This document shows positions 1 to 6,503 of a DNA stretch of 9,194 bases, piece by piece. The notes under the pieces were generated by a model that worked only from the letters and a program-made list of their open reading frames with translations, was not told the origin of the DNA and searched no databases. A program made the position numbers and the translations under genes. The stretch comes from Eubacterium limosum (GTDB taxonomy: Bacteria > Bacillota > Clostridia > Eubacteriales > Eubacteriaceae): NCBI GenBank assembly GCA_959020865.1, contig CAUEUD010000150.1:1-9194 (forward strand), given 5' to 3'. Every line of letters begins with the position of its first letter. Positions within the stretch are counted from its first letter, which is position 1.

Positions 1-90
1 ACTTTTCTCAAGATTTTCGTAACTTTTTCGTTACAAAAAAGATGAATCTTTAAGATTTTTTGTTTTTTAGTCCCATCACGCAACTGCTTA

Positions 91-99
91 TGCTATAAT
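91..99 (+). promoter_or_regulatory. Extended -10 promoter of the DUF815 ATPase gene
   Basis: A perfect TATAAT at 94-99 is preceded by TG at 91-92, giving an extended -10 (TGCTATAAT). The -35 position (about 71-76, TCCCAT) does not resemble TTGACA, which is common when an extended -10 is present. Transcription would begin near 106, leaving a leader of about 33 nt that holds the ribosome binding site GAGGTG (125-130). A 12-base match, TTATGCTATAAT, recurs at the promoter of the pentapeptide gene (5297-5308). Confidence 0.75.
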
Positions 100-138
100 A
101 GAATACAAAATACAATTTACTATTGAGGTGAACAAAAT

Positions 139-1458
139 ATGACAACTGAAAGCTCTGATAATATAAATCGTGTAATTCCGTCAGATATCTTTAACACGCT
201 TTCCTTTTACCGTCCCGTTCTGGAACACCCAATCCTCAAGGATTTCCTGGTTCTTTCAAGAGCCTATGAATCTGGTTTAAGGGGCGCCGAATACCGGAGA
301 GAATATCTGGATACCTACTATCATTTGAAATCTCTGATGCTGGGTTACTCCTTTAATAAAAGCGAGGATACCAATTATGCCAAAACTCCCTGGAAGGATT
401 TTCTGATCACTCAGATCGTCGGGAATGAGAATCCTCTGACGCTTCTGTTCGAAAGAGGGCCGGTCACCAAGCAACACCCTTTTGCCAAAAGCATGTACCA
501 TGAATTTGAAATTTTCATGAAGCTCTATCATTTTGACTGGGATGCCTTTTTAAAGGAAACAAATCTTGACGACACCAATATCTTTTCTGCCCATATCTTT
601 TTCCCGGTTCCGCCCTGTGATGAAATCGACCTGGCCTTTTCAACCGAGGACATCGACAAAGCCTTCACCGCCACCAACGAATACATCAACCATCACGGTC
701 TCGGGATTTTTGAAATTAACGTCAGCTTTAAAATTGTGGACGGCGGGCGCCTTTCCCCCATTACCAATCAAAAATATAAGCCTATGGATTCCCTGGTCGG
801 CTATGATATGCAGAAAAAGGAGCTCATTGCCAATACCGCCTCCTTTATAAACAACTATACTGGTCTGAATGTACTGCTTCAGGGCGATATGGGTACCGGA
901 AAATCCACGATGGTCAAAGCACTGCTGGATACCTTTAAGGATACCAAACTCAAAATGGTCGAAATAAAAAAAGACCAGCTCGAGTATATCCCCTCGGTCA
1001 TCGAATACGTTAAAAAGCGGCCTTACCCGTTCATTCTTTTTATCGACGACCTCTCCTTTGACGAGGACGACGCCGACTATAAAATTTTTAAAAATGTTAT
1101 GGAGGGCTCCCTCGAGGAAAACCCGCAGAATGTGCTGATTTATGCAACCTCCAACAAACGCCACCTGGTAACTGAGACCATGTCCGAGCGCGATAACGCA
1201 GTCCATACCAAAGATGTCATGGAAGAAAAGCTTTCACTTTCCAGCCGTTTCGGCCTGGTGCTCACCTTTGAGGTTCCCAATCAGAAGGGTTATCTCTCCA
1301 TGGTTCTGGAACTCGCAAAGGAAGCGGGCATCGACATGCCCACCGCGAGAATTGAGTCTTTGGCCATTCAGTGGGAGCTGCGTCACCTTAACCGCTCCGG
1401 GCGTACAGCCGAGCAGTTCATAGACTATTTAAAAATAAATCCCTTTACAGAAGATTAG
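139..1458 (+). CDS. DUF815 family ATP-binding protein (AAA-type P-loop ATPase)
   Basis: This 439-residue protein is a predicted cytoplasmic P-loop ATPase of the DUF815 family (PF05673), whose cellular role is not established. Residues 1 to about 205 form a family-typical N-terminal region without a recognisable catalytic motif. The ATPase core follows: a GYDMQK segment near 221-226, Walker A GDMGTGKST at 249-257 (Lys255), and a Walker B hydrophobic strand ending in Asp303-Asp304. A sensor-1-like YATSN lies at 335-339 (Asn339), and SSRFG with Arg370 is a candidate arginine finger. There is no signal peptide or membrane segment. The ATG at 139 is preceded by GAGGTG with an 8-nt gap and lies just downstream of a good promoter. 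The gene is monocistronic, bounded by its own promoter and two terminators. The family assignment is firm; substrate and partner are unknown. Confidence 0.93.
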   Translation: MTTESSDNINRVIPSDIFNTLSFYRPVLEHPILKDFLVLSRAYESGLRGAEYRREYLDTYYHLKSLMLGYSFNKSEDTNYAKTPWKDFLITQIVGNENPLTLLFERGPVTKQHPFAKSMYHEFEIFMKLYHFDWDAFLKETNLDDTNIFSAHIFFPVPPCDEIDLAFSTEDIDKAFTATNEYINHHGLGIFEINVSFKIVDGGRLSPITNQKYKPMDSLVGYDMQKKELIANTASFINNYTGLNVLLQGDMGTGKSTMVKALLDTFKDTKLKMVEIKKDQLEYIPSVIEYVKKRPYPFILFIDDLSFDEDDADYKIFKNVMEGSLEENPQNVLIYATSNKRHLVTETMSERDNAVHTKDVMEEKLSLSSRFGLVLTFEVPNQKGYLSMVLELAKEAGIDMPTARIESLAIQWELRHLNRSGRTAEQFIDYLKINPFTED

Positions 1459-1463
1459 CCATT

Positions 1464-1501
1464 AAAAAAGTCGCTGCAATCATCTTTCAGCGGCTTTTTT
1501 T
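1464..1501 (+). terminator. Intrinsic terminator 1 after the DUF815 gene
   Basis: The stem GTCGCTG (1470-1476) pairs with CAGCGGC (1488-1494) with one G-T wobble, across an 11-nt loop. An A-run (1464-1469) precedes it and a T-run (1495-1501) follows, so the A/T runs can extend the stem. It starts 5 nt after the TAG stop. Confidence 0.9.
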
Positions 1502-1510
1502 CAGATTATC

Positions 1511-1544
1511 GACGACCGGTAGAATCTACCGGCCGTCTTTTTTT
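1511..1544 (+). terminator. Intrinsic terminator 2, in tandem
   Basis: GACG-A-CCGGTAG (1511-1522) pairs with CTACCGG-C-CGTC (1526-1537) around a 3-nt loop, with a single A/C mismatch, and seven T residues follow (1538-1544). It is stronger than terminator 1. Together the two insulate the downstream DUF6323 operon from DUF815 transcription. Confidence 0.92.
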
Positions 1545-1561
1545 CAAAAAAAGAAAAAACA

Positions 1562-1591
1562 TTGACAGCACTGCGCGATCAATGTTATACT
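1562..1591 (+). promoter_or_regulatory. Strong sigma-A-type promoter of the DUF6323-DUF6179 operon
   Basis: A consensus -35 TTGACA (1562-1567) is followed after 18 bp by TATACT (1586-1591), with an extended TG at 1583-1584. CATTGA (1560-1565) and TCAATG (1579-1584) form an inverted repeat covering the -35 and the spacer, which could be an operator. The predicted leader is about 80 nt, AT-rich, and ends in a strong AAGGAGGAT ribosome binding site (1666-1674). Confidence 0.85.
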
Positions 1592-1678
1592 AGTGTTTGC
1601 GTTCAAATTATTTATCTGTATTAATTTTATAATTATATCACATATCGGTTATTTTGTCAATAGGCAAGGAGGATATTT

Positions 1679-2125
1679 ATGAAGAATTTTCAGATTGCAC
1701 TGCTGAATTCTGGTACTCTGGACTTTGCTGAAAAAGAAAATGCTATTCTCAGTACCAATGATGATGCCGCTAAATACGGCCTTTCCCTCACTCCCGACGA
1801 AGCCCATGAGCTGATAATGCGCAATATCAGCGAGCTTAAAAGCCATGGACGTGTAGAAATTGGCCAAGGTATACTGCCAAAAATTACTCGCGCGGTCTGC
1901 CATTCTCAAAGTCTCTGGCCTGAAAACTATGCACAAACCCTGGAAGAACTGGTCGAAGCTTTCTATATTATTAAAGAAGATACTCTGGATCGTATCAGCG
2001 ATGACTGCATCATCGAGCATCTGGCCGATGCTTTGGACCGCGGATTGACAAATGCCGAAGATATCCTGATGGATCGACAAATTAACGCACTTTGCAGAAG
2101 CAAATTACACAAACAGGAGATTTAA
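1679..2125 (+). CDS. DUF6323 family protein, function unknown
   Basis: This is a 148-residue, mostly helical, probably cytoplasmic protein with no signal peptide or membrane segment. From memory of the family it matches DUF6323: the segment GRVEIGQGILPKI (57-69) and the acidic helical stretch from NYAQTLEELVEAF (83-95) through DRISDD (104-109) are its typical conserved blocks. No catalytic motif is visible. The ATG at 1679 follows AAGGAGGAT with a 4-nt gap. The next gene starts one base after this stop, and its ribosome binding site (AGGAG, 2115-2119) lies inside this gene, so the two are probably translationally coupled. DUF6323 genes commonly sit beside DUF6179 genes in Clostridia, which suggests a joint but unknown role. 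The reading frame is secure; the family name is recalled rather than searched. Confidence 0.85.
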   Translation: MKNFQIALLNSGTLDFAEKENAILSTNDDAAKYGLSLTPDEAHELIMRNISELKSHGRVEIGQGILPKITRAVCHSQSLWPENYAQTLEELVEAFYIIKEDTLDRISDDCIIEHLADALDRGLTNAEDILMDRQINALCRSKLHKQEI

Positions 2126-2126
2126 A

Positions 2127-3098
2127 ATGAAACAAATGGAGCCCGTTAACACACTGAAAATTAAAAATTTAGACCCTGCCGAGTACACAAAAACACTGTT
2201 ATACGAAGGTGTGCGCATTGGAATGATTAACAAAAACAACCTTGAGACCTTTCAAAAGCACCTCAGCGCATTGCTTACCCGCCAAATCAGCCATTACACC
2301 CAGGGGGAGAGCTCTGTCAAAACAGAAATCGCCGGTGTCCTGACAGATGGCATTTTTTATTGCATCGACACCATCTTATCGCTGTATGAAAATCCCGAAG
2401 ACGCTATCGAAAAACTTCAAACTTCAACCCTTCCAAGTCTTTTTGCCGAGGGGCTGACCCAGATCAAACAGGAAATCAACCAGTCGAAGCTGCTCTACAC
2501 AAGGCTGAAGGGGAACCGGTTGAAGGTAGATGTCTATGCTTACAACACCACCATTGACAGCATCCCATTATTTTTTAAGGAGTATAACCCAGAATTCAAG
2601 GCAACTGAAACTCCCGGAATGCTGGAATACCTTCCCTGCTACTATCAGAAAAATCTTTCCGGTATCCACTATATGAAAGATATTATCAATAACCTCTACC
2701 TTGAAAATCACTTTTGTAATCAGTTTGACCAGGACGAGATCCTTACACTATTGAACCAGTTTGCTGCCAATGTCGGATATCCCAGCAGAGACCTTACAGA
2801 AAATATTTTTGGTCTGGTGCTCAATAATGCCGTAGCCCGCAAGCTTTTGGACGACGATAATGCGTCAATCCTTCTGACAGAACAGGAAGCCCTGTCGCTG
2901 GCTGAACAATTTGAAGGCCAGCCACGCAAAAAATGCAAAGAAGCCGTTAGCCAGGCAATCTCTGCTATCATCGTCGAAAAGGGACTGCGATGGCCCTCAC
3001 TGAAAACTTATTTAAGCAAATGCCAGGATAAAACCGTCGCCGGATTATACCGAGCAGTCAAACAGGAAACTATCTGCTCTTTTCTGGCTGTCCGTTAG
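2127..3098 (+). CDS. DUF6179 domain-containing protein, function unknown
   Basis: This is a 323-residue soluble protein with no signal peptide or membrane helix. Two blocks look diagnostic of DUF6179: HYTQGESSVKTE at 56-67, and a region at 139-171 beginning YNTTIDSIPLFF, running through EYNPEF, and ending ETPGMLEYLPC. The N-terminal half is helical; the rest (about 190-323) is helical with a basic, Cys-containing patch near 266-271. No nucleotide-binding or hydrolase motif is recognised. The ATG at 2127 lies one base after the DUF6323 stop, with an SD inside that gene. Its own TAG stop overlaps the stop of the opposing TIGR03915-like gene by 4 bp, and no terminator separates them. It most likely works with DUF6323; the biochemical role is unknown. 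Confidence 0.86.
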   Translation: MKQMEPVNTLKIKNLDPAEYTKTLLYEGVRIGMINKNNLETFQKHLSALLTRQISHYTQGESSVKTEIAGVLTDGIFYCIDTILSLYENPEDAIEKLQTSTLPSLFAEGLTQIKQEINQSKLLYTRLKGNRLKVDVYAYNTTIDSIPLFFKEYNPEFKATETPGMLEYLPCYYQKNLSGIHYMKDIINNLYLENHFCNQFDQDEILTLLNQFAANVGYPSRDLTENIFGLVLNNAVARKLLDDDNASILLTEQEALSLAEQFEGQPRKKCKEAVSQAISAIIVEKGLRWPSLKTYLSKCQDKTVAGLYRAVKQETICSFLAVR

Positions 3099-3889
3099 CT
3101 TCCACTCAAATGCCTTTTCTCACCAGATACGGCAAGGCCCTCAGGCTGATGCTCAACGGTATGAGACCAATAGCGTTTCGGCATATGTGTCATCTGGCAT
3201 TTGGGATTAAAACGCTGCTTAATGCCGATCGTTTTGTAAAAACGCTGCCACAGCTGTTGGAAAAGAAGCTCCTCTGCATCTGCCTCTGGCAGTGTGAAAT
3301 CGTCAACGGGCACAAGCATCCACTCATAGGGGTGATAAATAAGGGCTGAGTGGTGGACTTCGTCATAGATCATGAATGTTTCTCCATTATACCGATCGCT
3401 GAAATGTTCTGCTAAAAGGGGGAGCACCCAATTTTTAGGTGCGATCACCGAGACAAGGGTTTTATTATATTCCCCAAAGCGGATAAAACCGCGAAGGAGA
3501 TGCGCTTCATTTTTCAGGTGCTTTACAGCTTTATAGAGCTCATGGACATCCGGGTCGGCCAGACAGTCAATGATCCCGCCACCCACACGATAGCCCTTGC
3601 GGATAAAACGATACATCAGCATTTCCTTTTTAGGATGACAGGTCAAAAATCCGCACTTTATAAAATCCGTCACCTCTGGAGACATTTTAATATCAAACGA
3701 ACGGAAAACCCTGTCGGCGTGTCCGCGGTCTGTTTCAATTTCCTTAATGGGATAAAGAAAAAACTGCTCAAAGGTGTTAGGCACAATATCGACAGGGGTT
3801 TCTTTTTTCATGTAGCTTTCAAAAACACAGCACAGAAACCCTTCAAAGGTGCCATCATAGAGATAAACCTGCCCTATTGTGTCAGACAT
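3095..3889 (-). CDS. TIGR03915 family putative DNA repair/metabolism protein (DUF4130)
   Basis: This 264-residue protein resembles the TIGR03915/DUF4130 family. Landmarks are the N-terminal VYLYDGTFEGFL (8-19), the central FIRFGEYN (135-142), LPLLAEHFSDRY (156-167) and MPKRYW (236-241). In proteobacteria this domain is known fused to a uracil-DNA-glycosylase-like domain; here it stands alone beside its radical SAM partner. No glycosylase domain is present. The biochemical activity is not established; a DNA role rests on that fusion and partnership. The ATG at 3889-3887 has AGGGAGG (3903-3897) seven nt upstream, inside the radical SAM gene, and the two frames overlap by 16 bp, so they form one translationally coupled operon. 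A tail of roughly 20 residues after MPKRYW may be a lineage-specific extension. The stop overlaps the stop of DUF6179. Confidence 0.9.
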   Translation of the reverse strand: MSDTIGQVYLYDGTFEGFLCCVFESYMKKETPVDIVPNTFEQFFLYPIKEIETDRGHADRVFRSFDIKMSPEVTDFIKCGFLTCHPKKEMLMYRFIRKGYRVGGGIIDCLADPDVHELYKAVKHLKNEAHLLRGFIRFGEYNKTLVSVIAPKNWVLPLLAEHFSDRYNGETFMIYDEVHHSALIYHPYEWMLVPVDDFTLPEADAEELLFQQLWQRFYKTIGIKQRFNPKCQMTHMPKRYWSHTVEHQPEGLAVSGEKRHLSGS

Positions 3890-5184
3890 TTTAAAACCTC
3901 CCTGTGCAATACAGGCGACTGATCCTTGTCAAAAAAGGACAGCTGCTCATATTTTCGCTCAATTAAATCACGCTGCCCCTGCTCTGAAATCAGCGCTCTC
4001 AGCACACCGTCTGGCGTTACCTTAAGCCCTTCAACCATTTTTCCGCTGCACAGAATAAAATACTGCGCCCGTTTCAAAACCACACCGATTTTACGCAGCC
4101 CCTCAAAATCCAGCCTGCCCATCCGCCGCGCCTGTATAATGCGCATGGTGCTTTTAACCCCGATGCCCGGCACCCTCAGAAGCATTTCTCTGGAGGCGGT
4201 GTTCACCTCGATGGGAAACTGATCCAGATGCGCCAGTGCCCAGCTGCATTTCGGATCAACCAAAGGGTTAAAATTCGGATGCTCGGCATCCAGCAACTCG
4301 GCCACATGGAAGCCATAAAACCGTAGCAGCCAATCTGCCTGGTACAGCCGGTGCTCCCGCAAAAGCGGCGGCTTTGTATCAAGGGCTGGCAGCAGCTTGT
4401 TTTCTGACACAGGCACATAAGCAGAAAAAAACACACGCTTAAGCGAATATTTCTGGTAAAGACCTTCCGTCAGATTTAAAATTTTGTAGTCCGTGTCCGG
4501 GGTTGCGCCGATGATCATCTGTGTGCTCTGGCCGGCTGGAACAAATTTAGGGGTATGACGATATTTGACCACGTCGTATCTGTTTTCTTCAATTTTATCT
4601 GTAATCATCCCCATAGGTTTAAATATGGAAGTCTTTGTCTTATCCGGCGCCAGTCTTTTGAGGCCTTCCTCTGACGGAAGCTCAATGTTAATGCTCATCC
4701 TGTCTGCCAGATAACCCAGCTGTGTCAAAAGCCTTGGATCGGCCCCCGGTATGGCTTTTACGTGAATGTACCCATTAAAATTATATTCATCTCCCCTCAA
4801 AAGTGCCAGGGTTTCAATCATCCTTTCGCAGGTATAGTCAGGGTTTTTGATAACCGATGAGCTGAGAAAAAGACCTTCGATATAATTTCGTCGGTAAAAA
4901 CCAATGGTCAGATCTGCCAGCTCCCTGGGGGTAAATGCAGCGCGCTCAACATCCTGAGAAGCTCTGTTCACACAGTACTTACAGTCATAGACACATACAT
5001 TCGTCATCAGCACCTTCAAAAGGGAGATACAACGGCCATCCGATGCAAAGCTATGGCAGATACCATCCGCCACGGTATTCCCCAAAGCACCCTTCTTCCC
5101 ATTCCGTTTTACCCCACTGGAGGTGCAGGCTACGTCAAATTTCGCAGCATCGGTTAAAATTTTCAATTTGTCCAACAGTTCCAT
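3874..5184 (-). CDS. Putative DNA modification/repair radical SAM protein (TIGR03916-like)
   Basis: This is a 436-residue radical SAM enzyme. Cys64-X3-Cys68-X2-Cys71 (in NVCVYDCKYC) should bind the [4Fe-4S] cluster that cleaves S-adenosylmethionine. The barrel continues to about residue 290. A helix-hairpin-helix with VPGIG at 338-342, flanked by NTASREML and STMRIIQAR, lies near 326-353 and would bind DNA without sequence specificity. The C-terminal QLSFFD motif is near 415-420. This order, and the adjacent DUF4130 gene, match the rSAM_link_UDG family (TIGR03916), predicted to act in DNA repair or modification; substrate and product are unknown. The ATG at 5184-5182 has a modest GAGGG site (5195-5191). 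A TTGACT/TATACT promoter lies upstream. The enzyme is probably cytoplasmic and oxygen-sensitive. Confidence 0.93.
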   Translation of the reverse strand: MELLDKLKILTDAAKFDVACTSSGVKRNGKKGALGNTVADGICHSFASDGRCISLLKVLMTNVCVYDCKYCVNRASQDVERAAFTPRELADLTIGFYRRNYIEGLFLSSSVIKNPDYTCERMIETLALLRGDEYNFNGYIHVKAIPGADPRLLTQLGYLADRMSINIELPSEEGLKRLAPDKTKTSIFKPMGMITDKIEENRYDVVKYRHTPKFVPAGQSTQMIIGATPDTDYKILNLTEGLYQKYSLKRVFFSAYVPVSENKLLPALDTKPPLLREHRLYQADWLLRFYGFHVAELLDAEHPNFNPLVDPKCSWALAHLDQFPIEVNTASREMLLRVPGIGVKSTMRIIQARRMGRLDFEGLRKIGVVLKRAQYFILCSGKMVEGLKVTPDGVLRALISEQGQRDLIERKYEQLSFFDKDQSPVLHREVLKCLTQ

Positions 5185-5228
5185 TTTAAGCCCTCATCTC
5201 TTCAAATATCCGTTCTTTCTTTAAAAAC

Positions 5229-5257
5229 AGTATAAAACATTTGATCCCATTAGTCAA
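5229..5257 (-). promoter_or_regulatory. Promoter of the radical SAM/DUF4130 operon
   Basis: On the minus strand, TTGACT (5257-5252), a 17-bp spacer and TATACT (5234-5229) make a near-consensus sigma-A promoter. Transcription would start near 5222, giving a leader of about 37 nt. It is divergent from the pentapeptide promoter, and their -35 regions are only about 22 bp apart. Confidence 0.8.
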
Positions 5258-5279
5258 TCAAAAAAGAACAAATTTTCTA

Positions 5280-5308
5280 TTTAATTCTGATATTTGTTAT
5301 GCTATAAT
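5280..5308 (+). promoter_or_regulatory. Extended -10 promoter of the pentapeptide gene
   Basis: TATAAT (5303-5308) is preceded by TG (5300-5301), an extended -10. The -35 position (5280-5285, TTTAAT) is weak. The gene start lies about 20 nt downstream of the predicted start of transcription, so the leader is very short and holds little besides the ribosome binding site AAAGGAG (5320-5326). Confidence 0.72.
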
Positions 5309-5333
5309 GAATCATCACGAAAGGAGTGTCCTT

Positions 5334-5984
5334 ATGCGCTTACAACCACCGGCTTTTCCCGACCCGCTAAAGCCTTATGATGATCTGCTCACTATTATTT
5401 ATGAATGTATTGATGCGGAAGAAGATGTTGAAAGCTTTGAATTCAGCGATACCGGCCTTGAAGCCTTCCACCAGTCAAAGCTTGAATTTCATCACTGCCA
5501 GTTTAAGAACTGCCAGTTTCTGTCTTCTGGCCTGACCCATACTTTTTTTGCTGATGTTATTTTTACGGGCTGTGATCTGTCGAACCTTAACCTCAGTGAT
5601 TCCACCTTCCACCGCGTTGTTTTTAAAAACTGCAAGCTTCTTGGCACAGATTTTAACGCTTGTATTTTGGAAGAATGCCACTTTACAGAATGCGTTGGAA
5701 ATTTCATGAACTTTTCCACCAGCAAAACCAAGCATGTCTTTTTCGAAAACTGTCCCCTGCAAAACGTCAGCTTTCAGGACTGTAAATTAAAAACCACACA
5801 GTTTCAGCAATGTGACCTCTCCGAGGCCGATTTTCTCCATACGCCTTTAAAGGGTATAGATTTCACAAGCAATACTCTGAGCCGGATCACGGTTTCAGGC
5901 AGCCAGGAGCTCCGCGGCGCTGTTGTAAATCTTTTTCAGGCTGCTGAGCTTTCAAAACTTTTGGGCGTTGTCATTAAAGAATAA
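5334..5984 (+). CDS. Qnr-like pentapeptide-repeat protein
   Basis: This 216-residue protein is made mainly of pentapeptide repeats (about 35-190), which fold into a right-handed square beta-helix. Each repeat centres on Phe or Leu. Cysteine sits two residues before the centre at 55, 60, 80, 100, 110, 115, 120, 140, 150 and 160, mostly ten residues apart, so the Cys residues should stack inside the coil. The C-terminal segment, from LRGAVVNLFQAAELSKLLG (193-211), resembles the closing helix of Qnr-type proteins that guard DNA gyrase from quinolones; length also matches Qnr (about 218). A gyrase role is inference, and many such proteins have unknown functions. The ATG at 5334 follows AAAGGAG by 7 nt; a longer frame from a TTG at 5241 starts upstream of the promoter and is not used. 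Confidence 0.92.
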   Translation: MRLQPPAFPDPLKPYDDLLTIIYECIDAEEDVESFEFSDTGLEAFHQSKLEFHHCQFKNCQFLSSGLTHTFFADVIFTGCDLSNLNLSDSTFHRVVFKNCKLLGTDFNACILEECHFTECVGNFMNFSTSKTKHVFFENCPLQNVSFQDCKLKTTQFQQCDLSEADFLHTPLKGIDFTSNTLSRITVSGSQELRGAVVNLFQAAELSKLLGVVIKE

Positions 5985-6018
5985 AAATAAGCTGCCGGCA
6001 AAATCCGGCAGCTTATTT
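5985..6018. terminator. Bidirectional terminator with a perfect 14-bp stem
   Basis: 5985-5998 and 6005-6018 are exact inverted complements (AAATAAGCTGCCGG and CCGGCAGCTTATTT) around a 6-nt loop. It starts immediately after the pentapeptide stop and ends 5 nt before the dCMP deaminase stop, so it can end both converging transcripts. The minus-strand tail (TTATTTTTATT) is richer in U than the plus-strand tail, so it probably works best for the serine dehydratase operon. Confidence 0.93.
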
Positions 6019-6023
6019 CAGCT

Positions 6024-6503
6024 TTACAGCTCAATGACAATTTTTTTATGCTTAACCTCATAAGCTTCATAGGTGATCCCAACCATATCAAACATTCTTT
6101 TGGAGGCAATGACCGCGTCCGTATCCGCATATTTATCTTCCATGTAAATAACCTTTTGAATTCCCGACTGAATAATCGCTTTTGCGCATTCGTTACAGGG
6201 AAAAAGAGTCGCATAAAGGCTTGCCCCCTTCAGGGAACGACCACCGTTGTTTAAGATGGCGTTAAATTCGGCATGACAGACGTAAAGATACTTTGTTTCA
6301 AGGGGATCACCCTCCCGTTCCCAGGGCATATCGTCATCATGACAGCCTGTGGGCATACCATTATAGCCCATGGTTAAAATTTTATTGTCTGGGCTTACAA
6401 TACAGGCCCCTACCTGTGTTCCGGGGTCCTTGCTCCTTTTAGCCGCCAGCAGGGCGATTCCCATGAAATATTCATCCCAGGATAAATAATCTTCTCTTTT
6501 CAT
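6024..6503 (-). CDS. Deoxycytidylate (dCMP) deaminase
   Basis: This 159-residue cytosolic zinc enzyme converts dCMP to dUMP and ammonia, feeding thymidylate synthesis. The active-site set is complete: CHAEFNAI (76-83), with His77 as zinc ligand and Glu79 as proton shuttle, and PCNEC (102-106), with Cys103 and Cys106 as the other ligands. SKDPGTQVGACIV (24-36) and GYNGMPTGCHDD (46-57) are typical of dCMP deaminases and ComEB-like proteins; length is normal. The ATG (6503-6501) overlaps the TGA of the serine dehydratase alpha gene as ATGA and has AGGAGG (6516-6511) seven nt upstream. It is therefore the last gene of that operon. ComEB is the Bacillus name for the family, but no competence genes are nearby, so no symbol is assigned. 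Confidence 0.95.
   Translation of the reverse strand: MKREDYLSWDEYFMGIALLAAKRSKDPGTQVGACIVSPDNKILTMGYNGMPTGCHDDDMPWEREGDPLETKYLYVCHAEFNAILNNGGRSLKGASLYATLFPCNECAKAIIQSGIQKVIYMEDKYADTDAVIASKRMFDMVGITYEAYEVKHKKIVIEL

Noticed and set aside
19..60. Small inverted repeats GTAAC/GTTAC (19-34) and AATCTT/AAGATT (45-57) with T-runs
   Set aside because: Stems are short and AT-rich, and one loop is a single base; a weak terminator of an upstream gene is possible but not supportable.
640..1206. Long minus-strand open frame inside the DUF815 gene
   Set aside because: It is antisense to a secure P-loop ATPase, with no SD or recognisable protein features.
5241..5333. Upstream extension of the pentapeptide gene from a TTG at 5241
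   Set aside because: It would start before the extended -10 promoter (5303-5308) and lacks an SD; the ATG at 5334 has AAAGGAG at a good distance.
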